A stretch of 64,000 bases of DNA from Planoprotostelium fungivorum (GCA_003024175.1 MDYQ01000150.1:1-64000); one strand, 5' to 3'. Shown: positions 46,084-57,929, counted from the first letter of the stretch. Translations and numbers: made by a program. The notes: generated by a model not told the origin, from the sequence alone.

Positions 46084-46470
46084 ATGAACACTCTACGTCG
46101 TTGATCTCTTCTCATCGATGTGTGGAAGATGTGCATGTGAGAACTATTCGAAGGAGTGAAGACAATCGTAGTGTGATGTGATGGATGAAGAGGAGGAGGA
46201 GTGAGGAAGATGATGGATGATGGGGCTTGTGATGTGGTCGTACTCTGTAGAAATCCGGGAACAAGATGTGTGATTCTACAACGAACCTTGCTGGTGTGAT
46301 GAGAGCATTTGTGATGCTTGCCATTCTTAACACGTGGCTGTAACCTTTTTCTTAGACCCTTAAGAGGTGAAGATTCGTTGCATTATCCACGTCGAAGAGG
46401 TCTGTCAGAATGATGCGGATATACGCATGCTAAACGCATTGCACCGTGTTCTATATCTCTGTCAAGCAAA
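46084..46470. other. Intergenic interval, nothing recognised
   Basis: About 390 bp between two plus-strand genes. A minus-strand open frame (46333-46112) is low complexity (Ser/Leu/Ile) and is likely noise. A T-rich stretch (ccttttttcttag-like, about 46345) and the hexamer region before 46471 could be promoter or leader; I see no defined element. Confidence 0.35.
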
Positions 46471-47444
46471 ATGAAACGAAACACGACTTCGCTGACATTC
46501 CAATCAGTGTCCTTATCTTCGCACCTTAAAATTTCAGAAACAAAGACGATACTCCCTCTAGAGGGTCCGATAGAAGAGACAATGACAGAGTCACAGAGCA
46601 GGTGTGTGATAGACTTCTACTACGTTTCTGACACATCCGCAGAACCTCTTCTACCATTAAACTATTGGCTGCAGGAACACTTTTGTGTGTACTGATACTC
46701 TCCATCTTTTTCATCGATGGACACGCGCTGAGAGACAACATTGCATCCATCATCACTTGGATGCAATCGTTGGGCACCATAGCTCCTTTCATCTATTATG
46801 TTTTACACACCACGGCGGTTATCCGTGAGTCTTTCACATCATATCACATCAATCTCATCCTCTACAGTCTGCTTTCCTGGCACTTGGTTCCTCGAAATTG
46901 GCGCAGGAATTGTATTTGGCTTCTGGGGTGTTCCTTTGGTCATGCTCTCAAAGACATCGGGTGCTTGCATCAGCTTCCTCCTAGGTAGAACTCTTCTCCA
47001 CGATTGGATCTGGAACAAATTGAAAGACAACGAGAGATTCCAGAACATCTACCACAACGTAGGCAGAGACTCATGGAAGGTGAGAACGCACGAACGATAA
47101 CCCTCCAAAATCAACAATAAACGATTTTAATTCTGAATATCGTACAGGTTGCCTTCCTCCTCCGAATATCACCGGTTCCCTCTTGGATCAACAATTACGG
47201 CTTATCACTCACGTCGATTCAATTCCTTCCTTACATGGTCGCCACCGCAGTCGGAGCCCTTCCCATGATCATCCAAAACATTTACATGGGCACGGTCGTC
47301 TCATCGGTGGCCTCATTAGACGGGCAGGGGTCGGGAGGCTGGGTCAAGAATGTATCCATGGTCGTCGGGCTGATCGCCACGGCGTTGATATCGAGGATGT
47401 TGATGAAATACGCCCAGAATAATCAGCCAGCGAAAGATCAATAA
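46471..47444 (+). CDS. VTT/DedA-family membrane protein (TMEM64/TVP38-like)
   Basis: After a hydrophilic start (MKRNTTSLTFQSVSL) the frame continues with AAGTLLCVLILSIFFIDG, then the VTT core. This comprises GTIAPFIYYVLHTTAVI, the re-entrant GTWFLEIGAGIVFGFWG, SKTSGACISFLLGRTL, RISPVPSWINNYGLSLTSI and FLPYMVATAVGALPMIIQN. A final segment (VVGLIATALISRML) precedes the NNQPAKDQ end. Family members (TMEM41, VMP1, Tvp38, DedA) sit in ER or Golgi membranes and act in lipid scrambling, autophagosome formation or ion homeostasis. The short protein (about 250 residues) resembles TVP38/TMEM64 more than VMP1. The poly(A) hexamer AATAAA (47440-47445) overlaps the stop codon. Confidence 0.8.
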
Positions 47445-47547
47445 AGACGAGAGAAAGAATAGAGTTACAATTGTATTGGAGCTCCTGTACATACGTTCAT
47501 CCTAGGCTCCAATGGTGGGTCGAGTTGGTGTGAGAAGACGGTCGCTT

Positions 47548-48819
47548 TCACTTTTTTCCGTTCGTGATGGGTTTCTTTGCTTCTTGCTGTTGTCTGTGTA
47601 TGGTCTTATCGTATTCTTTCAATATCTCTGTCGTTTCTGTCAATCTCTCGCTCATTGAGAGTTCACTTCACCTTGCATCGTGGCCAATTGGGTTCCGATT
47701 CGATCCAATTTCGAGATGAGAGCGATCTTACTCGAATTGACAAACTTTTGTTTGCTCCTGGCGTAGATGTTGGTCACCGCCAGTTTGACCTCTCCAATTT
47801 CCGAATTCTGCGGCGCGTCAGCTATGACAAGAGACGAAACGTCTCACCTTCATCTTGTGTGAGAGTTCGGATTCGTATGCATTCTGTTCGGTGAGAGAAT
47901 AGCCCGATCGAGCTTGTTCGTACAGGTGCTTCAACTGCGTGATGCTGCTATTCAGCACGAGAGTTTCGTTCTGGTAGGCCTGTTGTACGATTACGACTCC
48001 CTGTTGTGTACCCATTCGTCTCTCACCTTTGCGGCTTGTCCAATGGTGTGCCTCAATTGATCTACTCCCGTTTCGTTCGACTTGACAGAATTTTGAAGAT
48101 CCGTGGTGATCATGGACAGAGTGTCGTATCTTGCTAACAGATCCGCCACGCTCTCGAATGTGTCTTGACTGGCCACGACTACTTTCTCTAACAATTTCTC
48201 AAATCTACGATTGTCCCCTGAAGTCGTCAGAATGATCCATCACGTGCAAAGGCTCACTGAGGCTGCTGAGACAGATCTTGGTGCGAGTCCTCAACTCGTC
48301 GATTTCTATCTTCAATTTGACGATCTCTTCTTCCTGTGTCGTGTGATGAAGTGAACGATCACCAGACGCTCACCATCTTCTCTCCTTCCTTTTGCTCTTC
48401 GTGAGCTCTTCTCACGGCTCTGTTCCTCTGCTGTTCATTGTCGTTCATAAACCTCTCGAATTTGGCCTTGTGATTCTCGTATTCAATTCTCTGAAGATCG
48501 TCAGCATCATCAGGCGCATATATTGCCTGTATAGAACTCACCCTCTCTCCCAATTCCTTCTCCTGGAACTCGCACTTTTTGATCCTCTGAAAATAGTTCA
48601 CCCTAGCCTGCTTCAACATCTCTTGCAGCTCATTGCTCTCTTGACTCTTCTTGATCAATAGCGTGGACAGCGACTCTTGTCCTTCTTCCAGGAACTCCTG
48701 TCTGCGGTTGGTAATCACCACACTCGAGATCGCACCTCTTCAAAAATGCCATCCTGCCAGTCTTTCGGCAGCTTCGCCCGTTGCGTTAAGAATGTCACTT
48801 CATCTCCTGCGATGGGCAT
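47548..48819 (-). CDS. CFAP73/CCDC42-type coiled-coil ciliary protein (DUF4200)
   Basis: Exons joined on the minus strand give MPIAGDEVTFLTQRAKLPKD, then long coiled coil. The block EFLEEGQESLSTLLIKKSQE / SNELQEMLKQARVNYFQRIK and LQRIEYENHKAKFERFMNDNE has the DUF4200 pattern of CCDC42/CFAP73 proteins: a conserved N-terminal K-rich heptad region followed by K(x)F(x)KF(x)xxN. Further heptads run to the C-terminal ITNGKK at 47548. CFAP73 (MIA2) belongs to the modifier-of-inner-arms complex on flagellar doublets; CCDC42 is needed for sperm tails. Five introns. The start shares a 128 bp divergent promoter region with VPS51. The family is assigned by pattern, and other coiled-coil ciliary proteins remain possible. 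Confidence 0.6.
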
Positions 48820-48947
48820 GGCTTGGTGGTAACGACCTGGTGCTCTAAAAACATCATCTATCTACAACGGTCCCACGGCTCACATCATCATCGGCATTTT
48901 TCACATCACTTCATCCTCCCGAATCGGACAACGACAGTCGTATAGAC

Positions 48948-51900
48948 ATGTCAGAGAATACTGCGGCTGATGTACGAGCAGCGGCGGCGAAGGCTCTTGA
49001 ACACAAGAAATTGAATCAGTCAGATGGTGACGGAGGAAAGAAGAAGAAGAAGGAGCGCACCAGGCGTGCTCACGAAGACCTTCTCGCCAGGTAAATTTCA
49101 AGATCTGGAAACGATCCCCTAAGCAAAAATGATAGTTATATGCAAGCCCACGGAGTCGTTGGAGAGACAGAAGTAATGGTGGATACCACGATCGACGGAG
49201 AGCAATTCGATGCCAACAAGCATTTTCACAAATTGTTAAAGGAGAAGACTTTGACAGAGCTTCTACAGACCGATCAACAGTTGAATGGAGAGGTACATCT
49301 CTCGAGATAGAACGCACACTGACGAACTCGTCAGGTCAAGAAACTAGACTCTGATATGAAGACACTGGTGTACGAAAACTACAACAAATTTATCTCGGCT
49401 ACCGACACCATTCGAAAGGTGCCCTCTTTGACTCCTTGATGATGGACGATGACACATTCACAGATGAAAACCAATGTGGAGAACATGGAAGAAGAGATGA
49501 GAAGACTCAGTGGTACCATGGACATGATATCACTCAATTCGGACCGCATCAACGGCACCCTCTCGAATCGTAGAGAGAAGATCATGCAATTGGGAGGCGT
49601 CCACAACCTCCTCAACAAACTTCAATTCTTGGTCGACCTCCCTCATCGACTCCGAAAATGCATCCAGGTGAATATTTCAATCTTAACATCCAAAAGACTA
49701 GAACATCTGATCATCATCGAACCCCATACATCGAAATTATCCTAAACCCAATTCAATGTTAAAGCCTATTCGATGTTAACATCCTATTCAAAATTTAAAC
49801 CCTAATCCCAAAAGGTCGAAGCGTACAACCAAGCCGTACAGGCCTACAAGCAATCTACCGCAGTTCTACGCAAATATGAACACTTACCCTCCTTCGGGGC
49901 CATCTACAAAGAGTGTCAGTCCATCATCAATGAATTGAGGATCGTCCTACAGAACAAATTGAGAGATCCCCTCATGAACCCCCACGCCACGAAAGAATGC
50001 ATGCAGCTACTTCGCCAGATCGACGTAGTTTCTCTTCATCTTTCTCTCATCCATCATCCATCATCCATCATCATCCATAATCCATCATCCATCATCCATC
50101 ATCATCCATCATCATCCATCATCATCATCCATCATCATCCATCACCTCCAGCTGAACCATTCTCAGGAGAAGGTAGAACAGATGAGAAGTGACTTCCTGC
50201 AATCGAGAAGAGTGTATTTGGAGAGACAATTGGACTCCTTTCCCTCCGAACTACCCGATGTCACGCTGACAGATCACATCAAACAATTGAACCAAGAGTT
50301 CCTAGTACCTTTCGGCACCTTCTCCAGGACCTTCAGGGAGAGTTTTATCGATCAGCAGCAGGAGGGAAATCGCGAGTCGGGCCGCGAATGCAATCGCGCC
50401 CTCGAAGAGTTTGCCAGGGGACTCCTCAACAAGTATTTCTCACTCGTACAGAACATCGCCGACTTGGTGAAGAAGAAGAAGACGTGACGTGCGGCTGACG
50501 ATGCGACAGAAGAAGAACAAAAACGAGATGTATCCCGGTATAGAACACTTGTACACAGAACTCATCGAAATCCACTCCCGCCTGCCGGGTCTCTCCATTG
50601 GTGACAGGCTGTCAGATAACATGGGACAGATGGTTCACAAGTACATCGAGAGGCTCTTCGAATCCCTCCACGCCTTCTCTCTCTCTCGCATCAACCACAT
50701 CCGTGAAGACATATCAAAGGAAAATCCCAATCTGGGGACCTTGGCCAAGGTGAGAAAAAGAGGCGGGGAGTGGGGATCGAACTCGTTGTAGGTCATCACG
50801 AACGACATCGTGGCCCAGATATTAGAGGTGTTTGAGCAGATGAAACCCTTCTTCCACATCGCTGCGGGTGGGGGTGCTGCCGTACAAGACAGCAGGAGAA
50901 TGGCCTCTACTGCCAACACTCAATTCCTCTCCAAGAATGCGAATAACTTCATCGCCAGGATCTACGTCAAGGTGAGAGGATGAAATTTCCAAGAAATTCT
51001 GACGTCGACAGGTACAACAGTTGTTCTTGTTCATCGGAATTACGTTCCAAAACTTTTACGAAGACGAAGAAAATTCGACGAGAGAGCCAGACGAGAAGAA
51101 GGTAAAAATAGGCGGGGAACGGGACTCGAACCGACGCACTCTAGGTCTCTTCTCTGTTGGTCATGGCAAAGATGTGCATTCACTTGGACGTGAACGGTGC
51201 TTCCACTGTGGTCCAGTCGCTGACGCAGCTGAAAGACTTGGCCATCAAACAGATCGCCATCGGTATCAATAACCTGGAAGTCAACGTGAGTTGCCTCGTG
51301 ATGATCTATCTCATCCAGTGCCTCATTCATTTTCACAGCTAGAAGTGGAAACCATCAGGAAACAGTTCCGTGCATCAGCCAAGGTGAGAGACATTCGAAC
51401 CCATTCAAAAAGAAAATCAAATCGAAAACAAATCCATCAGCTGACACGGATAGAACCTCATCACGACTTACGTCCGACTACAATGCCTCAAATTGAGCAT
51501 GATGTTTTACAAGAGCATCGACACACCCAACTGGTCCAGCTTCAAAGAACCAAAAGCACCCAGGGCTGTCATCGAGATGATCATAGAAGATATCATTGCA
51601 CAGGAGAAGGAGATCGATCAGGTATGGTCTCGTTGTAGATGGGGCCGCAGGTTGACTAAAAATAGATCTTCGACGAGCCGGTGCAGAGTGAAGTGGCCAG
51701 CCCCATCAGTCGCCACGGAAGAGTACCCAGTATGTCCGTGGTAAATAACATAACCTACTCGAAGACCAACAGCAAGCGTGAGCCGAAAGTCGATCGGAAT
51801 AAGTTATTGACCCGTAGAAAAGGTGGACAAGCGGAGACGAAGCTCAAGTTTGGACCGATGAACGAACTATCGAAGGACAACATTGTCATGGAAATGATCA

Positions 51901-52363
51901 AGATATCATTCAAGGTGGGAGGTTTTGGCGGGTTGTAGATTGACATTGTCAGTCGCTGATCGAGTACATCCGTACGAAGACATTCAACAAGTATGGATTC
52001 CAGCAGATCCAGTTGGACACTGCTTTCATCAAGACCATTCTAACAGAGTACATACCCAACGTAGGACCTCTGTGAGTGATGGACATGATGGAGAGGGAGA
52101 GCTGACATGATGCAGGTTGAAGTTGGTCTTAGAAGAGGTGATGGTATCGTGTTCCGATAGATGTCTAGACCCCATCATCATGGATCACATTGTGAGTCTT
52201 CCATCATTCACCTCGATCATGGCTAAAGGTGAAATAGTTGGTGGCAAGAGCTTGCGAAGACAAGGCCAACAAGATGAGAGATGCAAAGTTGAACCAAGTG
52301 AACGCCGCACCCGCATCGACGGAGACGTCATCCATCGATAAGACGGAACACAAAGAACAATGA
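48948..52363 (+). CDS. VPS51: VPS51, GARP/EARP tethering complex subunit
   Basis: The N-terminus is basic ([20 protein letters not shown]), followed by the signature [40 protein letters not shown] and [41 protein letters not shown] and [20 protein letters not shown] complete the conserved coiled-coil region. This is the CATCHR-type Vps51 of the Golgi-associated retrograde protein complex, which tethers endosome-derived vesicles at the trans-Golgi. The rest (50180-52360) is helical rod with about sixteen introns, most 38-60 bp. The end is [15 protein letters not shown]. One intron (50030-50148) is full of CATC repeats, and two introns carry tRNA-3'-like sequence. The stop at 52363 is only 47 bp before the next start. 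Confidence 0.9.
50046..50146. repeat. CATC/ATCCATC microsatellite in a VPS51 intron
   Basis: The intron near 50030-50148 consists mostly of CATCCATCATC units in imperfect array, with one AATCC interruption. It is much longer than the neighbouring introns and looks like a slippage expansion of a short intron. Confidence 0.9.
50750..50791 (-). other. VPS51 intron with antisense tRNA-3'-end-like sequence
   Basis: The 42 bp intron read on the minus strand is CTACAACGAGTTCGATCC, then CCACTCCCCGCC, then CTTTTT. It contains a Pol III B-box-like GTTCGATCC, a C-rich acceptor-like end and a run of T. It aligns with the intron at 51102-51144 over the AGGCGGGGA...TCGAAC part. No 5' tRNA half is present, so it is not a functional tRNA gene. 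Confidence 0.5.
51102..51144 (-). other. Second VPS51 intron with antisense tRNA-3'-end-like sequence
   Basis: On the minus strand the 43 bp intron reads a perfect B-box match (GGTTCGAGTCC) followed at normal tRNA spacing by GTTCCCCGCC and then TATTTTT. The T-arm would pair only partly, and no D-arm, A-box or anticodon arm precedes it, since the exon lies there. It resembles a tRNA 3' half or the tail of a tRNA-derived element. Confidence 0.5.
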
Positions 52364-52410
52364 AAAAGTGTCGGCGATTTGAAGTCTGTTTCATTTTCTA
52401 TCGGAACAAC

Positions 52411-54961
52411 ATGAGCGAAGACAACAAGATCTTGCAGTATCAACCCTTCTCGACCAGCGTCAGCGTCGACTTTTGGTTCGAGTTGACAAAGAAGAAGTTG
52501 GAGGAATACAAGTTATCAGAGGCACCCGTTTACATTAGAGGACAATATAATGCCTCTCAATTCGCAGCTCTGCAAGAGACACAGGCCGCAGAGGGAAAGG
52601 CACAACTACCTGCTGTTTTTCAGATCGATTCGGAATCATTACATCACGAGAAGCCAGCACAAGGAGTTCAGTTCTCATGCGTCAGTCCAGGAGTTCTTCA
52701 CAACACCAACACTAGCGAGACATTTGCATCTTTAGACAAAGTTGTTCTCCTTGACAAAGTCGCAGCACAGGTGAGATACCTCACGATTAGAAGCACAGAA
52801 TCATTATATCTCTCCAACAGCTACGACAGACTCCATATGCGGATTGATGACGTCGACAGATATGGAGTGATATTGAGAGTGGAAAAGCGATAGAGGACAG
52901 TTCCAGATTGAACCGTTTCCTCTTGTTGACCTTCGCCGATCTTAAGAAGCACCATTTTTATTATTGGTTCGCCTTCCCCGCCCTCCAACTCAATCCTGCA
53001 GCCACGGCAACACCTTCCATCCCTGCAGATCAGGTCTCGAACATCTCCCTCCATCATACAATCTTTCGACTCACATCAATGATAGGCATTGGGTGCCGAT
53101 CGCATCGACTCCATCAGAGAACAGTTGTCTTCTCAATCCTCCGTCGAACCCTTCTTTCTCATCCACCTCGGAGGTGAATCATCTTCCTCCTCCATCGACT
53201 CATTCGTCACAGACAGACCAACGGTGAAGAAGATCAGCGAATACAACGCCGAAGGAGAGGTACATCTCTCGCATGTACCATGTCCATCTGATCGTGATGC
53301 AGACAGTCTTCGCCTTTCTGGACCCTTGTTATCTCACTCCTCACCCCGGTTGGCCCCTACGAAACTTTCTCACTCTCATCTCTCAGAAATTCCAATTGAA
53401 GAGCTGCAAGATTCTCTGTTACAGAGAGCATCATGCGGTGGGTTGCATGATGATGATGAAGAAGATGATAGTGACGATGTACAGGAGCGCTCGAGTATCG
53501 TCATTGATGTCACCCTACCATCTACAACGAGCCAGAACCAACCCAAGGCCGTGGGTTGGGAGAAGAAGGCGAATTTCGTGAACCTGAGCAAGCAGATGGA
53601 TCCCGCCAAGCTGATGTCAGCCTCCGTTGATCTCAATCTGAAGCTGATGCAGTGGAGGCTGATGCCCTCCCTACAGCTGCAGAAGATCTTCAACACAAAG
53701 TGTCTATTATTAGGCGCTGGAACTCTAGGCTGTAACGTCGCACGAGCTCTCATGGTGAGTGAAACTACGTACGACATCACACCATCCCACCGAGATGTCT
53801 CCGTCGACATTTCACTGAATGTCGACAGTCGTGGGGTGTTCGTCACGTGACCTTGGTGGACAACGGTAAAGTGTCCTACTCGAATCCAACGAGACAATCT
53901 CTCTTCGAATTCAGCGACTGCCGCGGCAGCAACAAAGCCGAAGCCGCGGCGGCCAGACTGCGCCAGATCTTTCCCGGAATGGTGAGTGAAATTTCCTTGA
54001 ATATCTCACCGACTTTTCCAGGAATCTCGCGGGGTGGTGATGAGCATTCCCATGCCGGGTCACCCCATCAGCACAGGAGAAGAGAAGAACACGAGAGATT
54101 CAGTTCAACTATTAGACCAACTCATCGCAGAACACGATGCCGTCTTCATTCTGACCGATTCAAGAGAGAGTCGATGGTTACCCACCCTCCTCTGTGCTCA
54201 CAGGGGGTGAATCCATCTACAACGAGCCACGACGTCTCCTCACTCTCTGCAGGAAGATCGCCATCAACGCGGCGCTCGGCTTCGATTCGTATCTAGTCAT
54301 GAGGCACGGATTAGGCAGACGCGAAGAGGCAGACGTTTATTCTCCCCAATTAGGGTGTTACTACTGCAACGACGTCGTCGCACCGCAGAACGTGAGGAAG
54401 TCGAGTTGAATGGAGGCTGAAACGAGAGATAGTCCCTGAGAGATCGAACACTGGATCAGCAGTGCACTGTCACTCGCCCGGGGCTGTCACAGATGGCATC
54501 CGCTCTCGCCGTCGAACTCCTCGTCAGCATCTTACACCACCCCCTGGGGTGAGTCATGAAGAGATGACTTCTCATCTCATCATGACTTCTCATCTCATCA
54601 TGACTCAGGGGTCACGCTCCCGCCGATGCAGCGAGAGATCTCAATGAGAAGACGACCATGGAATTAGGCATCCTACCTCATTCGATACGTGGCTTCCTCG
54701 CTCACTTCTCTACGATCCTGCTCGAGTGCCCTTCCTATTCAAAGTGCACGGCCTGCTCTCCCGTGGTGAGTGTGATGACGTGGTGTGACGTCATCGTGAC
54801 GTGTGCAGGTGGTGGAGGAGTATTCGAAGAGGGGGTTCGATATGATTAAGGATGCGATGAACACACCTTCTTACCTGGAAGATCTGACTGGTCTGACGGA
54901 GATGAAGAAGGAAGCAGAACAAGTGTCGTGGGAAGTAGAAGAAGCAGACGATGACTTTTAG
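52411..54961 (+). CDS. ATG7: ATG7, E1-like enzyme of autophagy
   Basis: ATG7 activates ATG8 and ATG12 with ATP and passes them to ATG3 and ATG10. The N-terminal domain reads [37 protein letters not shown] and [20 protein letters not shown], all characteristic. The adenylation domain has [20 protein letters not shown], the nucleotide-binding [53 protein letters not shown] and [16 protein letters not shown]. The catalytic cysteine is in [24 protein letters not shown] and a later KCTACSP provide the zinc-binding pairs. The C-terminus is the acidic [10 protein letters not shown] that binds ATG8. About eleven introns. The ATG at 52411 gives [13 protein letters not shown]; an upstream in-frame ATG would overlap the VPS51 stop. 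Confidence 0.95.
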
Positions 54962-55072
54962 ATAAAGATCCGATGTTCCTCTCTTTATGAAAGATACAGT
55001 GGCCTCGATCACCGACAGCTCACTCGCTCGTGGTGTGACACGTTCACGTACAATGGATGGGCTGAGACGTCT

Positions 55073-57479
55073 TCAGTCCTCTTCTTCATCTTCTTGGTCG
55101 ATTCTACCCCATTCACCATCCTCCACAAACTATGTTCTCCTTTAGACACGGATCATCATCATGATGTGATCTGATTGCATTTCATCACCGTCTCACCTCA
55201 TCGTCTATGAAAGTGCCTTCTCTCGTCTGTCCGTTGATCTGCATGTATCCTTGTCCGTGCTTCCTTCCGTTATCAAACTCTCCCTCATAAGTATCTCCGT
55301 TGGCGTACACCAAGTACCCCTGTCCGTGCATTCTTCTCCCCAAAAATTCTCCCTCATATACATCGTTATTGAAGAAACGCATCTTTCCGCTGTGATCATG
55401 ATGAGATGATGCTGACGATCGTGTAATGCATCGTCACCTTCCAAATGAACCATCTCTCTTCACGTGGCCCTCAAAGACATTGCCGTTCTCAAAGGTAAAC
55501 TTTCCTTTTCCGTCGATCTCTCCGTTTTGAAACTCTCCCTGATATCTGTTTCCATTCTCATAATAGAGTATCCCCTGTCCTTGCATCTTCCCCGATCTGA
55601 CATCACAGCATCAGAATTGAAATTATTCATTCTTCCTCTCACCTGAATTGTCCCTCATAGCGGTTGTTCTTGTGTACAAATACACCCCTTCCGTGTCTCT
55701 TTCCTTGGACATAATCTCCCACGTACGTCATCTTCTGATCGGCCGACGTGAATTTTCCCTTTCCATGCTTCTCTCCATTCAAAAAGTCTCCCTCGTAGAC
55801 ATCTCCAGTGGCGTACGTGTAGATGCCGAATCCCTTTCTCTCTCCGCATTCAAACTCTCCCTCGTATTTATCCCCGTTCTCGGCATCGGTGAAAGATCCT
55901 ACGGAGTTGAGACCGAGAGAGACGTACCGTACTTACCCTTCCCGTCGTACATGTCGTCTTTGAAATGTCCGACGTATGTGTCACCGTTTTTGGCCACAAA
56001 TTTCCCGTGACCGTGGAACTTACCCGAATCAAACGATCCCTCGTAGCAGTCTCCGTTGTCAAATTGGTACTTTCCATCTCCGTGCAGCTGCCCCCTCAAA
56101 TTGAACGTCCCAATGTACTTGTCCCCATTATCGAAGACTTTCGTCTTCACGACCAACTTTGTCTTTGGAGTCTGTTCCCACGGCTTCTCCATGGATGATT
56201 TCGGTGTGTGATCTTGCGGTCTCTGAAGCAAGGTCGACATTCAGATCCTACAGTATCTCACCTCATCCGAAGATACTCTCTTGAGGTCCACTAAGATGAC
56301 GGGTGTGACGATGGTCGGTGGTGATCGTGGTTTCGCCTGTTCAGAGGCTGGTGGTGCTGCCGCCGTGTCTGTGGGTGACACGGGTCGTAAATCTTCTGTC
56401 GTGGTGGTTTCTTTAGCGGGATCAGTTGGCTCGACGACCTCGATGGGTGTTTCCGCTGGAGTTTTTCCGGGTGTAGGCTGAGTCTTTCAGCTTCGAACAG
56501 AGAAAGAGATGTAAGTCATCTCACCTCAGGCTGTGGTGGTGTCGGTGTTTCGTCCACTGGTGGTGGTGGCGCGTACTGGACGTTATCTGAGATCGAAACG
56601 GCTTTTGGCCGCGGTGAACTGGTGCTACCCTGCCTTCGTTCAGTCGAATGACTTGAGATGATCGCTCACTGCTGACAGAGTCGTCGAATCTTTTCGAATG
56701 AAAGTCCGTTCTACTTTCATCACCACAGGAGAATCCACAGCTGAAGCTGCTGGTTTGTGCGGAGACCGAGGTGTGGCTGAAGTATCCGTTTCAATTTCCT
56801 CCATCTCGTTGGGAGGTAAGAGCTACAGTTCGTAAATCATTCGGAGGAGCATTCGAAAAATCACATTTTCGGCCTCTTGTCGAAGTAGCCAATCGTAAAA
56901 ACCATCGATGCGCTGACTCAGTGTGACGATGCGGGCGACATCAGCTTTGAGACGAGCCACACGACTCTGGTCCTTTGACAATGTGGGTTCACCGTGCGTG
57001 CTGTTTGAACCGACTCACCTCGAACGTCTGTTGTGTAGAAGTTACGATGGATGTGTTGGCCAATCGCAATTGGTCCACAGTCTGACGGACCTCCTCCCTT
57101 CGGTGATCTCTCATGTAGGGACTGCTCAGCATCACGGTCCCTTTTCGAATTTTTTTCACAGCGGCATGTTGCAATCTCTTTGCGGTGCGAATGGCTTCGA
57201 GGCGATCTTCGATGATGTCACGGTGGTGAGATGACAAACCGAGACCTCACCTGGCTCAGTCTCATTATAATCTTCTTCGTCGTCTCCAAAATCATCTTCT
57301 TCAGGCACTCTCCCGCTGTTCAACTGTGCCTGTGCTTCTGTTCGGCTGAGCGTCCTATAGCCAGCCTCTAAACACTGCAAGATGAATGGATCGAGAGACC
57401 CATACGGTGTCTCCTTGGGCTCTGTCGCTGCGTGCTTCTCGAATGGTTCTACGGCGACTTTTGCTGAGCCGCAGCCCAT
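55073..57479 (-). CDS. Predicted N-myristoylated MORN-repeat protein
   Basis: The first residues MGCGSAKVAVEPFEK form a myristoylation signal (Gly2, Ser/Ala at 5-6) with a neighbouring palmitoylatable Cys3. An acidic stretch (EEDDFGDDEEDYNETEPG) leads to a coiled coil with VDQLRLANTSIV, then a long Pro/Thr-rich region with TPTPPQPE and PTPGKTPAETP. The C-terminal 330 residues are about eleven MORN repeats (YIGTFNLRGQLHGDGKYQFDNGD, shown here in parts: YIGTFNLRGQLHGDGKY, CYEGSFDSGKFHGHGKF, VYEGDFLNGEKHGKGKF, YEGEFDNGRKHGQGYM). A final exon ends DQEDEEED. MORN arrays bind membranes or act as scaffolds in cytokinesis and at cell edges; with the acyl signal, plasma-membrane tethering is likely. 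I joined the N-terminal and MORN parts because junction phases agree. Confidence 0.75.
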
Positions 57480-57929
57480 GATGATGGAAGACTGAAAATG
57501 TCTCCGAGTGATGAGCCACGAACCCCAGTGGGATACTCAAGGAAAAATCTTCCTTCAGATTACTATAAATAGCTGTATTATTCGGTCCTATTTTTGTGGT
57601 CAGTCAGCCAGCTGCCAACTCTGGGGTTTGATTCTATTACCATAGAGATAAACAGTTACAATCACAATCTATCCAACTTGATTCAATCACGAGCCAGAGA
57701 TAGACAACGAGAGTTGAATGTCGAATGATGGAGATGATAATTTATGGTTCGTGTTCCTCTGTCTCCCTCAACGCCGAGATGTACATCACGGTTGACCACT
57801 CTCACTGGTGCGGTGTTGTCCAACCATGATGAAGTGAACTCAACCGCCACAAACGATCGTTTGACAAGGTGGGTTCCGTTGTAGACCTCGGCCGAGGACG
57901 CAAGCGCAAAGACAACAACCCCAAGACCA
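57480..57929. promoter_or_regulatory. Divergent promoter region with TATA-like box
   Basis: This 450 bp separates the minus-strand MORN gene from the plus-strand dehydrogenase. TATAAATA at 57564-57571 reads TATTTATA on the minus strand and lies about 85 bp before the MORN start codon, a plausible TATA box for that gene. The remaining sequence has no defined element. Confidence 0.45.

Noticed and set aside
49790-49812. Interstitial telomere-like AAACCCTAATCCC in a VPS51 intron
   Set aside because: Only about one degenerate unit, within AT-rich intron sequence; chance match.
51102-51144. A complete tRNA gene on the minus strand
   Set aside because: Only the T-arm-like B-box and an acceptor-like 3' end are present. 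There is no D-arm, anticodon arm or A-box at the proper distance.
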